64,000 nt of DNA from Synchiropus splendidus (GCF_027744825.2 NC_071345.1:16772001-16836000); one strand, 5' to 3'. Positions 30,801-42,660 are shown, counted from the stretch's first letter. Made by a program: numbers and translations. Notes: generated from the letters alone by a model not told the origin.

Positions 30801-32806
30801 GCAGTCGACCTTCTTTCCTGCCTTCACCTTCGAATCAACCTGGCTGCTCAGAGGATGACATTCCTCACCTGTGACTGAACTCAAGGATTTTATTTGCTCT
30901 GATAAACTTTGAGAAGCGCCTAGTAAAAATTATGGGAAGCCACTTTGTTATAGCCTCAAGCCGACAGGCTCCCATTTACTATAGAAATGGGTTCATTTCT
31001 CAATCTCCTGACTCACCATTGTGATGGGACTGGGAGTCATTTGGTTGAATCTGTTGTTCATGCAAAGTTGAGCTCCCACTGAACAAACATGTTACAGTAT
31101 TCTTCACACGAAAGCCCTCCTCAGTCAATGACTTCAGCAGTCATCAATAACAGCACGGCTCATCTCTATTCATGTGCTAACTGTTTGCCCTTATTTTGCA
31201 GAAACCAGGCATGGGCTATAAATAAAGTTGCCACTTCTCCAGGAGCCCTAATGGCTGGATGAATGGCTTTGGCTCGCTTCCCAGCATGACTCTATTTAAA
31301 AGATGAGTAAGGGAAGGTAGAGGAGAAGAAGGCAAACATGCATTTCATCTCCAGAAACCGAATTTCACCACAATAGCGAACCATAAAATTGTGTTCTCTT
31401 TTGTTGAAGAATCACTTTGGAAATCATTCGATCACATGCCGATTGAAATGTGAGTGCAACAGCAGCTTCCATCAGTCTGCAACGGTGCGCTGCTTTCCCT
31501 GCGAGCAAGGACACCGGGCTTTAAAAAGGTGGGGGTAAAACGGAGACCCTGCCCAGTTGGATGCTATAAATTCTCAGTTCCGTCACCCGCCACATGTTCA
31601 CACACTAAACGGGGATGATGAAACATGCATGTCCCCTCTGCTGTTGCGTTCTGCAGATATGAGGATAGTGTGTATGTAGGTGGGGGAGGAGTGGAATTTG
31701 CTTCTAAAAAAGCTGATGTAGGTGGGATGGAAGAGGAGAGAGGGAATGTGTGGTAGTGTGAATAATTAGGTGAGCGTAATTTACACGTTCCATTAAGTGC
31801 GACGGCAACAGACTGTGGCAAGAGAAGGAAACATAAATTTGAATGTTCAGCCACTGTCACAAAATCACTGCAGCCCAGGGTTACTCAAATGATGTCTGCT
31901 TCTTGGGGAAAATCAAAGTTATGTATATTGTGAAACTGCTACTCAGGAAAACAAACAGTACATTGCTTGAGTTTTACATCACCTGCCTTACCTCCGGGCG
32001 TTACAGGCATCTTCGTATAACAGGGGAGTTTTATTACTCTTTTGAATCCTGGGGTGCTTCATACGTGCTCAGCCTTCTGTCAGAGCTTCACACACTAGTT
32101 AATCCGCTGGGCTCTGCCCCCCACTGACAAAGTTCGACGCACTCGCCGACCAGCGCCATGGCAGCACCATCCCACCTACGGCTCGTAGCATAGTTCTCCT
32201 TCTTCACTCAGCCACGAAGGGTGTTTGTTATCCAGCTCATTGTTTGGTAGAATATGAGTGTATCCGTTGCACCATTATGCAGAGTTCACCAGTGTGTGTT
32301 TGTGTGGTCTTGTGTTGCTTGTTTACAGTGGTCAAGACATGGAGGTAGACAAGTCACATGGCTGCTTGGTCTCCAGCAGATACTGTATATTTCCCTGCCT
32401 TGGCCCCAGTCATGCATGTGGGACGCTTCCGTTGGCTGACAGAACACCAGGTAGCCAGGCAGAAGGCCCGTTGTATTGGGTCCAAGTCCTTGGCTAACAA
32501 CACAAAAAGTGGCAGGTGGTGCTCTTCTTAGGAGCCAAAGGGGAGTGAAGAGGACAGTGATCTGTTTTGGGGCCAGTCCCATGGCGTATGGAGAGCCAAC
32601 TCCCTTCCCGCATGTCTGTAGGAAGGGAGGTCAAGCAGAACCTCCACGTCATCCTTGCTATCGAGGGACCCCAGTTCACTACAGACGCACATAATGTGTG
32701 CTTTAGAGTACCATCATTAAAACAGCATAGTCATTCAGATGCAATATAGGATACGCAAGGAGATCGGTTTGGCCTGGTTCGCCAACGTTGCTCCGTAGTG
32801 CTACTC
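27862..32806. other. Intergenic, nothing recognised
   Basis: The longest frame (28305-28790 plus, 161 codons, starting on TTG) is AT-rich and has no motif, so I do not call it. Bases 28880-28910 hold a T homopolymer. No repeat with clear ends seen. Confidence 0.5.
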
Positions 32807-33374
32807 TAAATTCCAGACTATCGAGCGCACAGGAATATTAGCCACACCCACTCAATTTAAGAAGGAAAATAGATCTTGTTCATACAGAAGTCACATGGGT
32901 CTGTTAGCTGCGGGTGCAGTGGTGCTGTCTGCGCCGTAGAAAGGTCAGTGGTGCTTAAAAATACACGAGGATCACTTCTAAACTCGTGTTGGAAATGGTG
33001 TGTCTTATGAAATAGACTCAGTGATGTTCTGAACTTGAATCATGAACTTGTCACATCTTTTATTTATATTAAAGTGAATGCGCTGTTTTCAGCCACGTGC
33101 CGCAAGTTCCAATATCACAGCCGGTCTCACTGGTGCTTCTTCTCTCCAGGAGGTCGGCTCTGTTGGTGAAGCTCCGGAAAAGGCGAAAACAACGCATTTA
33201 AGTGCTTTAAGGCAAATAAAACGCCTGTGATTTTATAAGTTTAATGTGACAAGGCTCAATATTAATATTTTTAATCAATATAAATAGCACTTTAGCCTGC
33301 CAACATCCATATATGAGCTGTGTGGTTGTATAAGACACAGGGTTCAAAAAGTAGCGGTTTATAGTCCGGAAATT
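32807..33374. mobile_element. Inverted-repeat element with 'ttccggactata' ends
   Basis: The left end is TAAATTCCAGACTATCGAGC and the right end, reversed, is TAATTTCCGGACTATAAACC. These inverted ends, with 'agtagcggtttatagtccgg' before the right terminus, match a MITE type common in fish ('ttccggactataagccgc'). No transposase. The internal sequence is diverged, suggesting an old copy. Confidence 0.65.
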
Positions 33375-34819
33375 ACTACTCACAGCTCACCTTCAAGAAC
33401 AGTAAGGTGCGGGGTGCGGAGCTGGAAGAAGTTCAGGACACTTTTGTCAAGATGCTCTGAATATTGTGGCCTACATCTTCTTGGGAGGAAGGCTGTTGGA
33501 CACAGCCGGCTGGCATTCTGAGTTAGTGCTAAGCCAAGCACAGAGGTTCTGCAGCATCAGGACTCACAATTATTCCTGTGTAGCACTGTTGCCACACTGT
33601 TCCCTTCAGTCTAGGTAGATCTCTCTGGAGTTAGCTCTGTCCATGTGGACAATGAGGGGCAGACCCACAAGATACATAGGGCTTAACAGGATCAGCTCTC
33701 CGAGGCCCCCAGTCGGAGCACTCCCTCGCCAGTGAGTAATCTCCCAGCTACGCACCATGCCAGCGGTTCCCTGAGGTTTGTGTTGACACGTTTGTCATAC
33801 GGCCTGATCCCCAGGTTCCCGAAAGCCTGGGGCTCTGTTCGTGCTGGAGCTGTTCTGGTTTGTTCCTGTCTTGTTGCCTCTGTGCATGTTGGGTGAGAAG
33901 GAGATCCACTCTGCATACTCAATTTAGTTTGTGCCTTCACCTTTGTTTCTAAGGGGATCAAGGGAGAAGCTCTTTGATGCCTCAAAAGTCATGATGCTTG
34001 GTGGATGCTTTCTTCATGGTAACACCCAAACTCAGCTCTGCAAGTTACCTTTCATTTTCATGTCTCACGAACACAGCTGCTGTTTTCTTTTTCTTCTATT
34101 TTTTTTCAGTTAAGTGTGTTAAAAACAGAATTTTTTTTTCATGAAAATTATTTTTATATATGTAGATATGCACCTTCTTGCACCTTCATTTCGGTTAGTA
34201 TTTATAAAGCCATGTTGAAGTCAAAAAAACTGTTTGCTACCCAATTAACCAAAAATAGCACTGGCTCTCCCCCAGTGACTGTATGGATGTATTCCATTGA
34301 TGTTTGGGAACCTTTGACAGGCACTTATTTCTCCTGGGACGCGTCAACACGAGACGTTAACATGCCTGATGTAACTGGAAGTCTGTGGATGCAATGACGC
34401 AAAGCGCACCTGCAAATGATGATCAAAGGCTTCAGATTCAGAAAGCAATGCTCAGATCAAAATTTCCACTCCTGACAGGCAGATCACCAGTTTTTGGAGT
34501 TATTTAACTGACACGTTTTCATGCAATTTGGCCTCAGTGATGTCTGTGGAAACACTGTTAGTTACATTTGAAATCAATATTTAAACAGCAGGCTAGAAAA
34601 TAAAGCCGCTGCCCTTTGTTTTCACAGAGCAACTCTTCTGTGCTAACTAGGCAAGACCTGGTAGACCTACAGTATGGGCCAGAACCAATGGATGAAAACT
34701 TTGTTGGGAGTTTTGTGTTGACACTGTGGGCCGCATGCACAAACAGGCATAGCGTAGTGACACACAGCCGAGATGCTTCATAAAGACGCCACCTACTGAC
34801 ACCACTTCCTAAAAATCTG
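33375..34819. other. Intergenic, nothing recognised
   Basis: Overlapping short frames on both strands without recognisable motifs. Confidence 0.5.
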
Positions 34820-35235
34820 TGTTATCAACCCAGCTCAATGTGGCAAAGTCCAAGGAGCAGGTGCCGGACCTAAGGAGGACCAAGTCTTCTGTTTCCATCC
34901 AGACGTTCAATGTGGATATGGTCTAGGACTATAAATATGTTGTGGTCCACATAGAGGCTCAGGTCCTTAAACGTCTGCAGTACAAGGCTAAGGATGTTTT
35001 ATGAGTCGGTGGTGTCCAGTACAATTCTGTTCTGTTCGCTGTGGTTTGCTGGGGCAGCAGATTAACGGTGGCGGACACTAACACACTCAACAGACTCATC
35101 CGCAAAGCTGGTGATGTGGTGGGGGTGAAGCTGGAGTCCTTGGAGACGGTTATGGAGAGAATCATGCTCCTGAAACTAAGGAGCATCATGGACAACATCA
35201 CCCATGATATGTTGTGTACAGAGCATGTTACGAAC
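34820..35235 (+). mobile_element. LINE reverse-transcriptase C-terminal remnant (CR1/L2-like)
   Basis: Across frame breaks the plus strand reads 'KSKEQVPDLRRTKSSVSIQT', then DYKYVVVHI, then VCWGSRLTVADTNTLNRLIR and KAGDVVGVKLESLETVMER. This matches the end of the protein in fish CR1/L2-type LINEs (YKYLGVHL ... VVCWGG ... IRKAG.VVG..LDSL). Internal stops and frame shifts make it a pseudogene fragment. Confidence 0.75.
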
Positions 35236-36610
35236 ATAACTTCCCTTTTTTGAAGAAACAATCGAAGTTGCAAATATGAAGCCTGATGTTGTTGCTACTT
35301 TATACTATCGGATGGTGGACACCTGTGAGAAACATTTGTGAGTGTGTATCTATCAAAGTGTAGAGTAAATGGTTCTTTTTCATAGCAAACGCAGAGCGAA
35401 TTTAACTGACTCGGATTCTCAAGAGGTATATTAGAATTTAGCTGGACAAAGAGACAGAAAAATTACACTCCTTTTTTGAGTAGACAGTGAGTCCATTTGT
35501 TCTGGAGGTCCACAAGCAGCACTTACTGGAGCCCGTGCTTTGCTTCACTGTCTCTCTGACACGGAAAGACACTGAAATAGCAGGGGAAAATACATTAACT
35601 CTGAATAAAAGTGAATTAACTGATGCTTTTCCCTCTTTCACAGACGCACTTTGTTGCTACTTGTTCAAGAAGCAGCAGATCAAAGCGAAGCAGCAGAATT
35701 CATCACATGCAGCAGTCAGGGAGCACAGGAAGGCCGTACGCTGGGACGTATGCCTCGACAGCCGGGTACTGTGGATTATTAATAAGCAGGTGTACTCAGT
35801 CCCCTGGGCTTGTCTGGTTGAGTCTGGCACGCAAGCCCCTCAGTTGCTCCGAAAAAAGCCTCCCAGAGATGAAAGAGTGGCCAGACGAGAGGACGTCGGC
35901 TGAATGAAGAGAGTAGAGATTCACTCTGATTTTTAAAAGGAGTGTGGGAGCGTCTGTCTTGGCAGACGGTGATAAAATATTTAGCAATTCAAGGGAATTT
36001 ACAGACTGTGCTAATTGAAGCAGTGCGGTCAGCAACAATGCACTGCAGTGTGGGAGTGGTGCTTCTCTGTATGCGTGTGGTCGCAGAGGTACTTGCTACG
36101 CTGCTCAGCAAATTGCATGCTACAAAACCAAAGATGAGTTTCGAGATTTTTACGAGTGACCTGGCGCTGGCCGTGTCAGAGCACATTTAAATTTTGGCAG
36201 AGCTGAGCAGTGGATGTCCTAAAAATAAACCACATCCATTATAGAGTTTCATTATTCTGTTGACTGAAAAGAACATTATTATCAAGAGGATAAACCATCC
36301 TCCATCTATTCTAACCCGCCGTTGAGGAGACAGTAAAGCACTTCACCCACCTAGTGGCTTGGATGTACGACTGCAATATGGTCAGGCTGGAAGTTGCGGA
36401 AGGTTAAAATTGTAACAGACGTATTGATGTACATCAACATAGCACGCCACTTCCTGTCTTAGGGCCAAACACAAAATGTATAAACACATGTATTCCTTAA
36501 GACCCTAGTTCCTCTGTAAATAGTTTAGACAGTTTCATAAATATATCAACATTTAACAAAAGGTGTTAATGTAAATAAGTTCCCACAACATCAAGTCTTT
36601 TTGAATAATA
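35236..36610. other. Intergenic, nothing recognised
   Basis: No gene; the frames at 35487-35903 and 35623-35907 overlap in different frames and lack motifs. Confidence 0.5.
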
Positions 36611-36934
36611 CAATGCACTACAAGCTTGGCACCTGTCTTCAGACAGCTTTGTCTTTGCTGTACCACTCAGGCGCCATCAGGTTGGATGAGAAGCATCGAT
36701 TCGCAGCCATATTCATCTCCAGAGATCGGATTCAGGTCCAGGCTCTGCCGAGGCCATTCAAGGACAGTCAGCGTTGTCCTGAAGCCTCTCTTTGATACAT
36801 TGGCTGTGCGCTTAGGGTTGTTGTTCTGCCTCAAAGAACTACAGTCTCTGGAGCAGCTTTTCATCCAGGATGTCCCTACATTAATCCTTCCCTCTTTTCT
36901 GACTAGCCTCCCAGTTCCTGATGCTGAAAAGAAA

Positions 36935-36936
<2 letters not shown>
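36611..36936 (-). pseudogene. Tc1-like transposase remnant, C-terminal part
   Basis: Read on the minus strand from the CA repeat downward: LFFSASGTGRLVRKEGRIN, then QNNNPKRTANVSK, then TVLEWPRQSLDLNPI. This is the Tc1 transposase segment from the residues after the WGC.. motif through the DLNPIE region with the last catalytic acid; the extreme end (...RCAKLV) is at about 36625. The DNA 'catcaggttggatgagaagcatcg' and 'gccattcaaggacagtcagc' are typical fish Tc1. There is degradation (gap before SLRQNNNP, DLNPI followed by divergence), and no terminal inverted repeat is seen. The N-terminal portion resumes at 43021-43205. Confidence 0.88.

Positions 36937-36966
<30 letters not shown>
36937..36966. 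repeat. (CA)15 microsatellite at the left junction of the recombinase block
   Basis: Perfect CA tract separating the Tc1 fragment (ending GCTGAAAAGAAAAG) from TACGCGTTTTTGTGATTC. Confidence 0.97.
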
Positions 36967-36969
<3 letters not shown>

Positions 36970-36971
36970 GC

Positions 36972-36996
36972 GTTTTTGTGATTCAGAAGGACATTT
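36972..36996 (+). repeat. Left inner inverted repeat of the block
   Basis: GTTTTTGTGATTCAGAAGGA then CATTTT. It matches the reverse complement of 42947-42923 (GTTTTTGTGGTTTATGAGGA then CTTTT) at about 21 of 26 positions with one gap. A GGGGAC lies about 50 bp inward on both sides. Confidence 0.6.
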
Positions 36997-37285
36997 TCTC
37001 CAAACAGGCCCAGTGGTGGTTTAAGGGGACTACCCTTTCCTGAGGTGCTACAGCTCTCAGCCAATGACAGAACAGCTTCTAAAAATCTAACAAAAATTCT
37101 GCTCCCACTGGTGTTCGGATACACTCTTCACAGGCTGATACACAGCCACCTGATGGGGTTGTGGCTTTAGAGGACGTACATTAGGGGGACCCTAAACAGC
37201 AATATGAGGACTTTAAAGTTCAACTAAACCCCGCCTCTAATTTACATAAAATACACACAAGTTAAGGACTTAGAGGGACATTTGT

Positions 37286-37291
37286 TTTAAT
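37286..37291 (-). terminator. Candidate poly(A) signal of the recombinase-like gene
   Basis: Minus-strand ATTAAA about 355 bases beyond the stop codon, followed by a GT-containing stretch. No other AATAAA or ATTAAA was noted between the stop and the block end. Confidence 0.4.
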
Positions 37292-37423
37292 GCAGCACCG
37301 GGGCTGGAACTGAACAGCGAACACAGATCCATGTCCTCACCATCACATTCCAGTCCTGTCATGTGATTGTGAGCAGAACATTGATGTATGAGTGTATGAG
37401 TGCTTACAACACAGCTTATGAGA

Positions 37424-37600
37424 GGGGAGTCCAAACTGGTCCTGAAGGGCTGCAGGTTTTTGTTCCAACTCACCTGGCACACATGGCTTCACCTGTCAGG
37501 TGTCAGAGGACTGTCATCAGCCTGATCGGTTCACCTGTGTGTGCTTGATGGGTTGGAACGAAAACCTGCAGCCACTTATGACCTTGAACTGGTCCTAAGA
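37424..37600. mobile_element. Short inverted-repeat MITE in the 3' UTR of the recombinase-like gene
   Basis: The arms GCTGCAGGTTTTTGTTCCAA (about 37449-37469) and its inverse TTGGAACGAAAACCTGCAGC (37553-37573) match with one difference. The outer parts (CCAAACTGGTCCTGAAGG / CCTTGAACTGGTCC) are also inverted. 'Aaactggtcctnaagggc' ends resemble hAT-type MITEs. Confidence 0.65.
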
Positions 37601-37646
37601 ACAAAACCCAAAGCAGGTAAGTGCATGAACATATCCAATGAAGGTG

Positions 37647-40600
37647 TTATTTTTTCTTGGCCTGCCTCTTTGCAGTCACCCCTCTGTTTCTCACGAAGTC
37701 CCGGATGTTTTGAACCGACCGGTGGTCCAACAGTGGGGCCTCTGCCAGTTTGCACTGGCTGCATTCATCTTTACCGGCCAGTTTCCCGGCTTCAATGTGT
37801 TTCCTGAAGTGACGCATGACTGCTGCCACCTCAGTCTTTGACCAGGGCTTCTTCTTCACCCGTCTGGACCTTGTTTGAGCGGAGTCTGGTTCCGCAGCAG
37901 AGTCGGGTTCTAGAAGACAGAGAACATATGAATAAATGACTTCATTTTTAGTGACATTGCAACAGTTATTATTGGGTGGAAGTATTTCAGTTCACCTGAC
38001 TGGAGTTAAAGGTGAAGGGACTAAAGGATGAGTGCAAGATGACATGGTGAACATTCATGGATGGAGGTTGAGGCCCTAAGAGCTCAATAAGGATGATCAG
38101 AGGAGTCATCCTCCTGCTTGGTGGTGAATGAATAAGAAGGAGGAAAAAGAAAAAGTTTCCTGATCAGAGATCAGGCAAGAGGACTGGAGGACCTGAAGTG
38201 CTGAGCGGAGGGAAGAGTGCCTGAAACTCATGGACGTGTTGAAGGAGTGGAAGGATGACGAAGACAGGGCAAGTGCTCTGCAGCGTGGAGCATATTGCCT
38301 CAACATGATGTCAGCCTGGCCTCACCTCCACACACAGGGGTTGGCCCTTGTACACTGGATGTCACTGGAGCCAGTGCTTCATCTGAACACGAAATTGAAA
38401 CGTTTTAGCTTGAGCCATGTGATTGCAAACACTCACAGTGACAAGCCGAGACTTACTGAAGTCCTCTGTGTCGCCAACTTGTTCTGTGGCTGAACACTCT
38501 GGCGCAGCATCCATGCATTTGCTGGTGCTGCTTCCTGAACCGGACACTTCTGCCTCATCACCAGAGTCACTGCCACCGTCCATCTCCTCGGTGTCACTGG
38601 TGTCTAGTTCATCTGAAACAGCAAGACCAAGACAAATGTTCAAACTATGATCACTTTCATCATGAACATAATGAGGTCATTATTATTTTGTCTTTTGTTC
38701 ACTGTAACAGGAAGGAACACACACATTTGAGATCACATACAAACCTTGGATTTCAATGTCATCCAGACTCTTGCCTTGAATCTTGGACAGCGTTCCCTTC
38801 TCTAGAGTGAGCAGCAACTTGGAAATCTTGGCCAGCTGAGTTGTCGGCACGGGCAGCCTGTAGAAGTCACGGTGCACACGGATGTCATGACCCAGGAAAT
38901 CGGCAACTTGATCCAGTTCGTTGTGTTTCAAGTTGAGCACTTGAGAGAGTGTCGCCACATGCTTCCTGAGCTGAGTTGATCTCAGGTGCTCTGGGTGCTT
39001 CGCGCCACATAGATTAGCACAAACACGGAGTGCATCTTGCCCACGGTAGTGGCTCATGGCTTTCGGTCGGGCAAACAGAAATGCATTTGAGGCACAAACG
39101 TGGCACTCTACTCGTTTGCTCACAAGCAGAGAAAGGCCATCGACCATTTTTGGTGTCAGGAGGACTGCCACCTTTCGACCCCGTTTCCCTTTGATCTCCA
39201 CTCTGGAGAAGTAGCTACAGAGCCTCTGTTCAAGCTTGGACAAACCCAGTGCCACATCCTCATGCAGTTCATGATCATCCCGACTCTCAAAACTCTCCAC
39301 CAGCATCTTTGAGACCTCCCCTGCACGTCTTCGGTTGAAGACGATGATTTGGGCCAGCAAGATCTGTGCAAGTGCACTGTAGTGCTGGCAGGAGGCCACC
39401 TCTTTCAGTTTACTGACACCAGTTGACACATTCCTTTCCAAGTAGCCATGAAGCAACTTGACATCTTCTGTGAAGGGCAAAGTGGAGGGCTTATTGTACT
39501 TGGCATCACTTAAAGTAGTCAAGGCCCCATGTGAGATGACCTCAGACCACTTTGAGGTGTACAGCTTCTTGAACATGTCAGTGGACTTCATTAGCGCTTC
39601 GTCTTCTGCCACAAGAGCCCTGCAATGAACGATATCTGCAATTTTGTGTAGTGTGTGTCCTAATTTTAACGCAAGACTCGGTGTGCTGTATGTGTTGTTT
39701 TGCTCCTGATACCCAGAGACTTTTTTCACTGCGTTGAGAACCTTTGGGAAGTTTGATGGTTTTACGGCGTCCTCCATGTTTGCCACCGAGAAGTCCTTCT
39801 GTAGGCACAGCAGCAGACGGCCAACTTCTCTGAGTTTTTGCCTCATGTATTCATTTTTTGTTGCGTCTTGTCCATGTTTGTTGACCAGGGATTGTGCGAA
39901 CTGAACGATGGTCAAGTCGTTACGCACAACTGAGGCGACCTCATCCTGGTTCATGGCAGTTAACAGCTTCCATACTCCAGTGGAGACCTGTTGCTGGGAT
40001 GCAGACTCCAGCGAGGCAGCAGTACCGAGTACTCGTCTTCTCCCAGGCCGTTGTTCTTCATCCTCTGGCTTACGGGCACATCGCTTTACATGCCTCCACA
40101 GATGTTTCCGAACAAACATGCCTTGGCAATAGATGCAGTGGATCAATTGTTCTCTCACTGGGTCACCATCTGGCTTTCTTTTGATTTTCAGCTCTCCCTT
40201 CCCAGTTTGTAGAACCTCTGTGTTGTGTTGGAAGTTGCCCCTGTTCCTCAACATGTCCAATACTTTTTTACGTTCTTTTGAGTGTGGGGGAAATGAAAAA
40301 GCATGTGAAACTTCTAAGTTGCTTGAGTGGGTTTGCAGATGACGGGCCATCTTTCTCACTGACTTTCCACAAATGAAGCAGGAGTTTTTAGAACTTAGCG
40401 TCGCTGCAGTCGTTTCTTCCACTTGCTCTGCTCCACTCACTTCTTCACTCAGGTTTGGTCTCGGTGGTGGACTGTCAGGGTCTTCAGGAGGCAACAGATC
40501 TTTAGAGGACCCGGGCCTATCTGAGGTGCTCTCATCTGTTCTGATGAGGTCATTAACTAGTTCTGCAAATGCTTTTTTAAATTTCTTTGATGGTGAAATG

Positions 40601-41656
40601 ACTGGAATGTCATCTTCAGATTCTTCCGCAGAGTCTGGCACAAAGTCTGCATCAGACTGACCGGTGTCATCCTCAGATATGTTTTGTGGTGGTCCATTGC
40701 CTGGCAACTGCTCATCTACAGAACCATCATCAAACTGTACCTAAAAAGAGAAAATATGAAGCTAGTAAAAGCTAAACACATATGTAGTGTGCAGTGGGAC
40801 ACCCACCTCTGACACATGGACGAAGTCTGTCTTTGTTCGTCTGAGGCATATTTTATGCCAGGCGTTTAAACAAGCTGAAAATGTAGTTTGAAATCAGTTT
40901 TGGTTTTGTGGATCCAAAGGTTTTTATGTAGACAAAACTAAACTTCTCTACTTAAGCAGACAAACATGCATTCATTACCACACACTAGGTGCCAACAACT
41001 CACTTTTGCATTTGTATCCCTGCCACTTGAAGGCTGCAACAGGCCCCACACAGGCAGCACACTTCTCCAGACTGGATACAGTGGCACAGACCACCTGGTG
41101 CACGTCACACTGCTGGGGAAGTCAAGAGAGAAAACAAGAATTCGGGGTTTCATCATTGTAAGAAGCAAGCAAACAAACTGTAAAACAGCCCACCCTTGAA
41201 TTATAATTTCATAACAATAGACATCAGGCTCAAACTGTGAGAAACTGGTTCAGGGAGCATGAGACATCATGTTCACACATGGATCTGCCACCACAGATCC
41301 ATGTGTTGTGTTTGTAGACAATCTGAAGCGTGTAGTAGTCAGAGCAACTTGCAATGCTCCCAACTAGTCAAATCAGTACCTACACCAAGAGGCTGGTCAC
41401 AAAAAAGCAGTTGTAAATTGTTAAGACAGATGTCTCAGGTGTCGTCACAGGTGACGTGCATGAAGTGATTGTGGTGAATGTGTTTAACAATTGTGTGGGA
41501 ATGAAAGGTCAGTATAGTTTTCATGATCTATTGGTCTGTACATCAAGTATGAGTTGTCAGTGTGACGGGGGGCTGCTTTCCTTCTTCAGAAATCAGTGTC
41601 ATTGAATATCACACACTCCAGTTTACCTGTCTCGGTGGGTTGTCGACAGGACTCAT
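37647..41656 (-). CDS. Tyrosine-recombinase-like protein with C1, C2H2 and Myb/SANT-like parts (873 aa, six coding exons)
   Basis: Coding exons: 41656-41627, 41112-41004, 40874-40807, 40740-38745, 38612-38457 and 37909-37647. All introns are GT-AG, phases agree, and there are no internal stops. Residues 15-56 form an almost complete C1 zinc motif (H15-x12-C28-x2-C31-x13-C45-x2-C48-x4-H53-x2-C56, with WQGYKC). Zinc fingers follow at C190/C193/H203/H207 and C271/C274/H282/H286/C290. A tyrosine-recombinase domain has RRRAGE (R541), Lys 587/589, R661 in STQLRKHVAT, and LGHDIRVHRDFY with H687 and Y696 nine residues apart. The box II histidine is threonine (T658). After an acidic stretch (735-786), the C terminus (W809 SKTEVAAVMRHF) looks Myb/SANT-like. 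I know related proteins in fish and invertebrates but no name. Function, host DNA-binding versus mobile-element recombinase, is unproven. ATG context (AAATGA) is acceptable. Confidence 0.88.
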
Positions 41657-41974
41657 TTGATTTTCCTGATTCTTCTTTTTTTCTTATGTGGAATATGCCT
41701 GAAAGAGAGGACAAGACTTCATCTGTTCTTTTGGACATGCATTATGAGTGTATCAGCTACACTTGATTGAAAACAAGCTGAACAACAGCCCCGTATTAAT
41801 AACCTAAAATAGTATGAGCAGTCATTTGCTCCATGACTTGTTCTTTTCCCGTTATTTTGAAAAGCTACGTTCATTAGCTGCTCTGAAACCTTCCCAGGAA
41901 GTCAGACCAAATCAACGGTCATTATTTATGATTATTTATTATTTATTTATCAGTTATCACTTCTCACAGTTCAC

Positions 41975-42012
41975 ACTCAACTTGATTACTTCTCACAGTA
42001 ATCAAGTTGAGT
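41975..42012. repeat. Perfect 16-bp-arm hairpin in intron 1 of the recombinase-like gene
   Basis: ACTCAACTTGATTACT, a six-base loop TCTCAC, then the exact reverse complement AGTAATCAAGTTGAGT. It lies within the intron between the non-coding first exon and the start-codon exon. Confidence 0.9.
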
Positions 42013-42550
42013 TACAGTTGAGATGATCGTACATACAAGAAATACGTCGAGAAAGTGAAAGAACTTCCGGCGAAATTTCTAAACATCGTTCAAAGATTTT
42101 CAATCGAGTTTAACTTTGAAACATAAACGATGCGCATCAGCGCGCGTGCGCCGTTCCCCGCATTCACTGCCGATGGGATTCTCGGTTCTGACGTGGATTC
42201 CCGTCAGGAGATCCAACAAAACTAACCGCGTGTCATGTACTTCGTATTATTCATCGTCAACCGCCGTGAAGTCCGTTCTGTTCAGTGAGACGCTCCACTC
42301 TGACGGTATTCAGTCGTTAATTGAAAGCCCTAATGCAGCGACATGAGTCGCCATTTAATAACGTCGAAACGAGAGCATCGCACATGCGTATTTGCACCCG
42401 CATCTAAACTCATCTAATCTAATCTAAAAATGCGCCGCACCGCGTGGTTTCTTCAATGAACTGTGGTAAAAGTCATAAATGCCCTGAGAGGCTATCACAG
42501 TGTTCGCCAGGTCAGACAGCCTTAATGAACGTCAATAAATACGGTCTTAC

Positions 42551-42660
42551 CTGATTGAGAGACGGTCTCCTCCAGCTGTCACGTGCTTCCAGGCAGTTAA
42601 AGGGGCGCGTGTATACGTCCCCCTAAATCCTCAGCCCGCCCACTTTTTCATGAACCAATC
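42551..42660 (-). promoter_or_regulatory. CpG-rich promoter and non-coding first exon of the recombinase-like gene
   Basis: A consensus splice donor CAG|GTAAGA lies at 42551/42550 on the minus strand. It pairs with the acceptor TTTCAG| at 41699, giving a 5' UTR exon followed by the exon with the ATG. Upstream are an E-box CACGTG (42580-42585), a GC box (GGGCGG on minus, about 42634-42640) and an inverted CCAAT box (ATTGG on minus, 42655-42659). The surrounding 42050-42600 is rich in CpG. No TATA box. The transcription start is not determined. Confidence 0.6.

Noticed and set aside
38683..38744. Readthrough of the large recombinase exon to a stop at 38683
   Set aside because: A donor at 38745 joins in phase to an acidic exon and a conserved-looking C-terminal exon; the readthrough tail (LYVISNVCVPSCYSEQ...) looks intronic.
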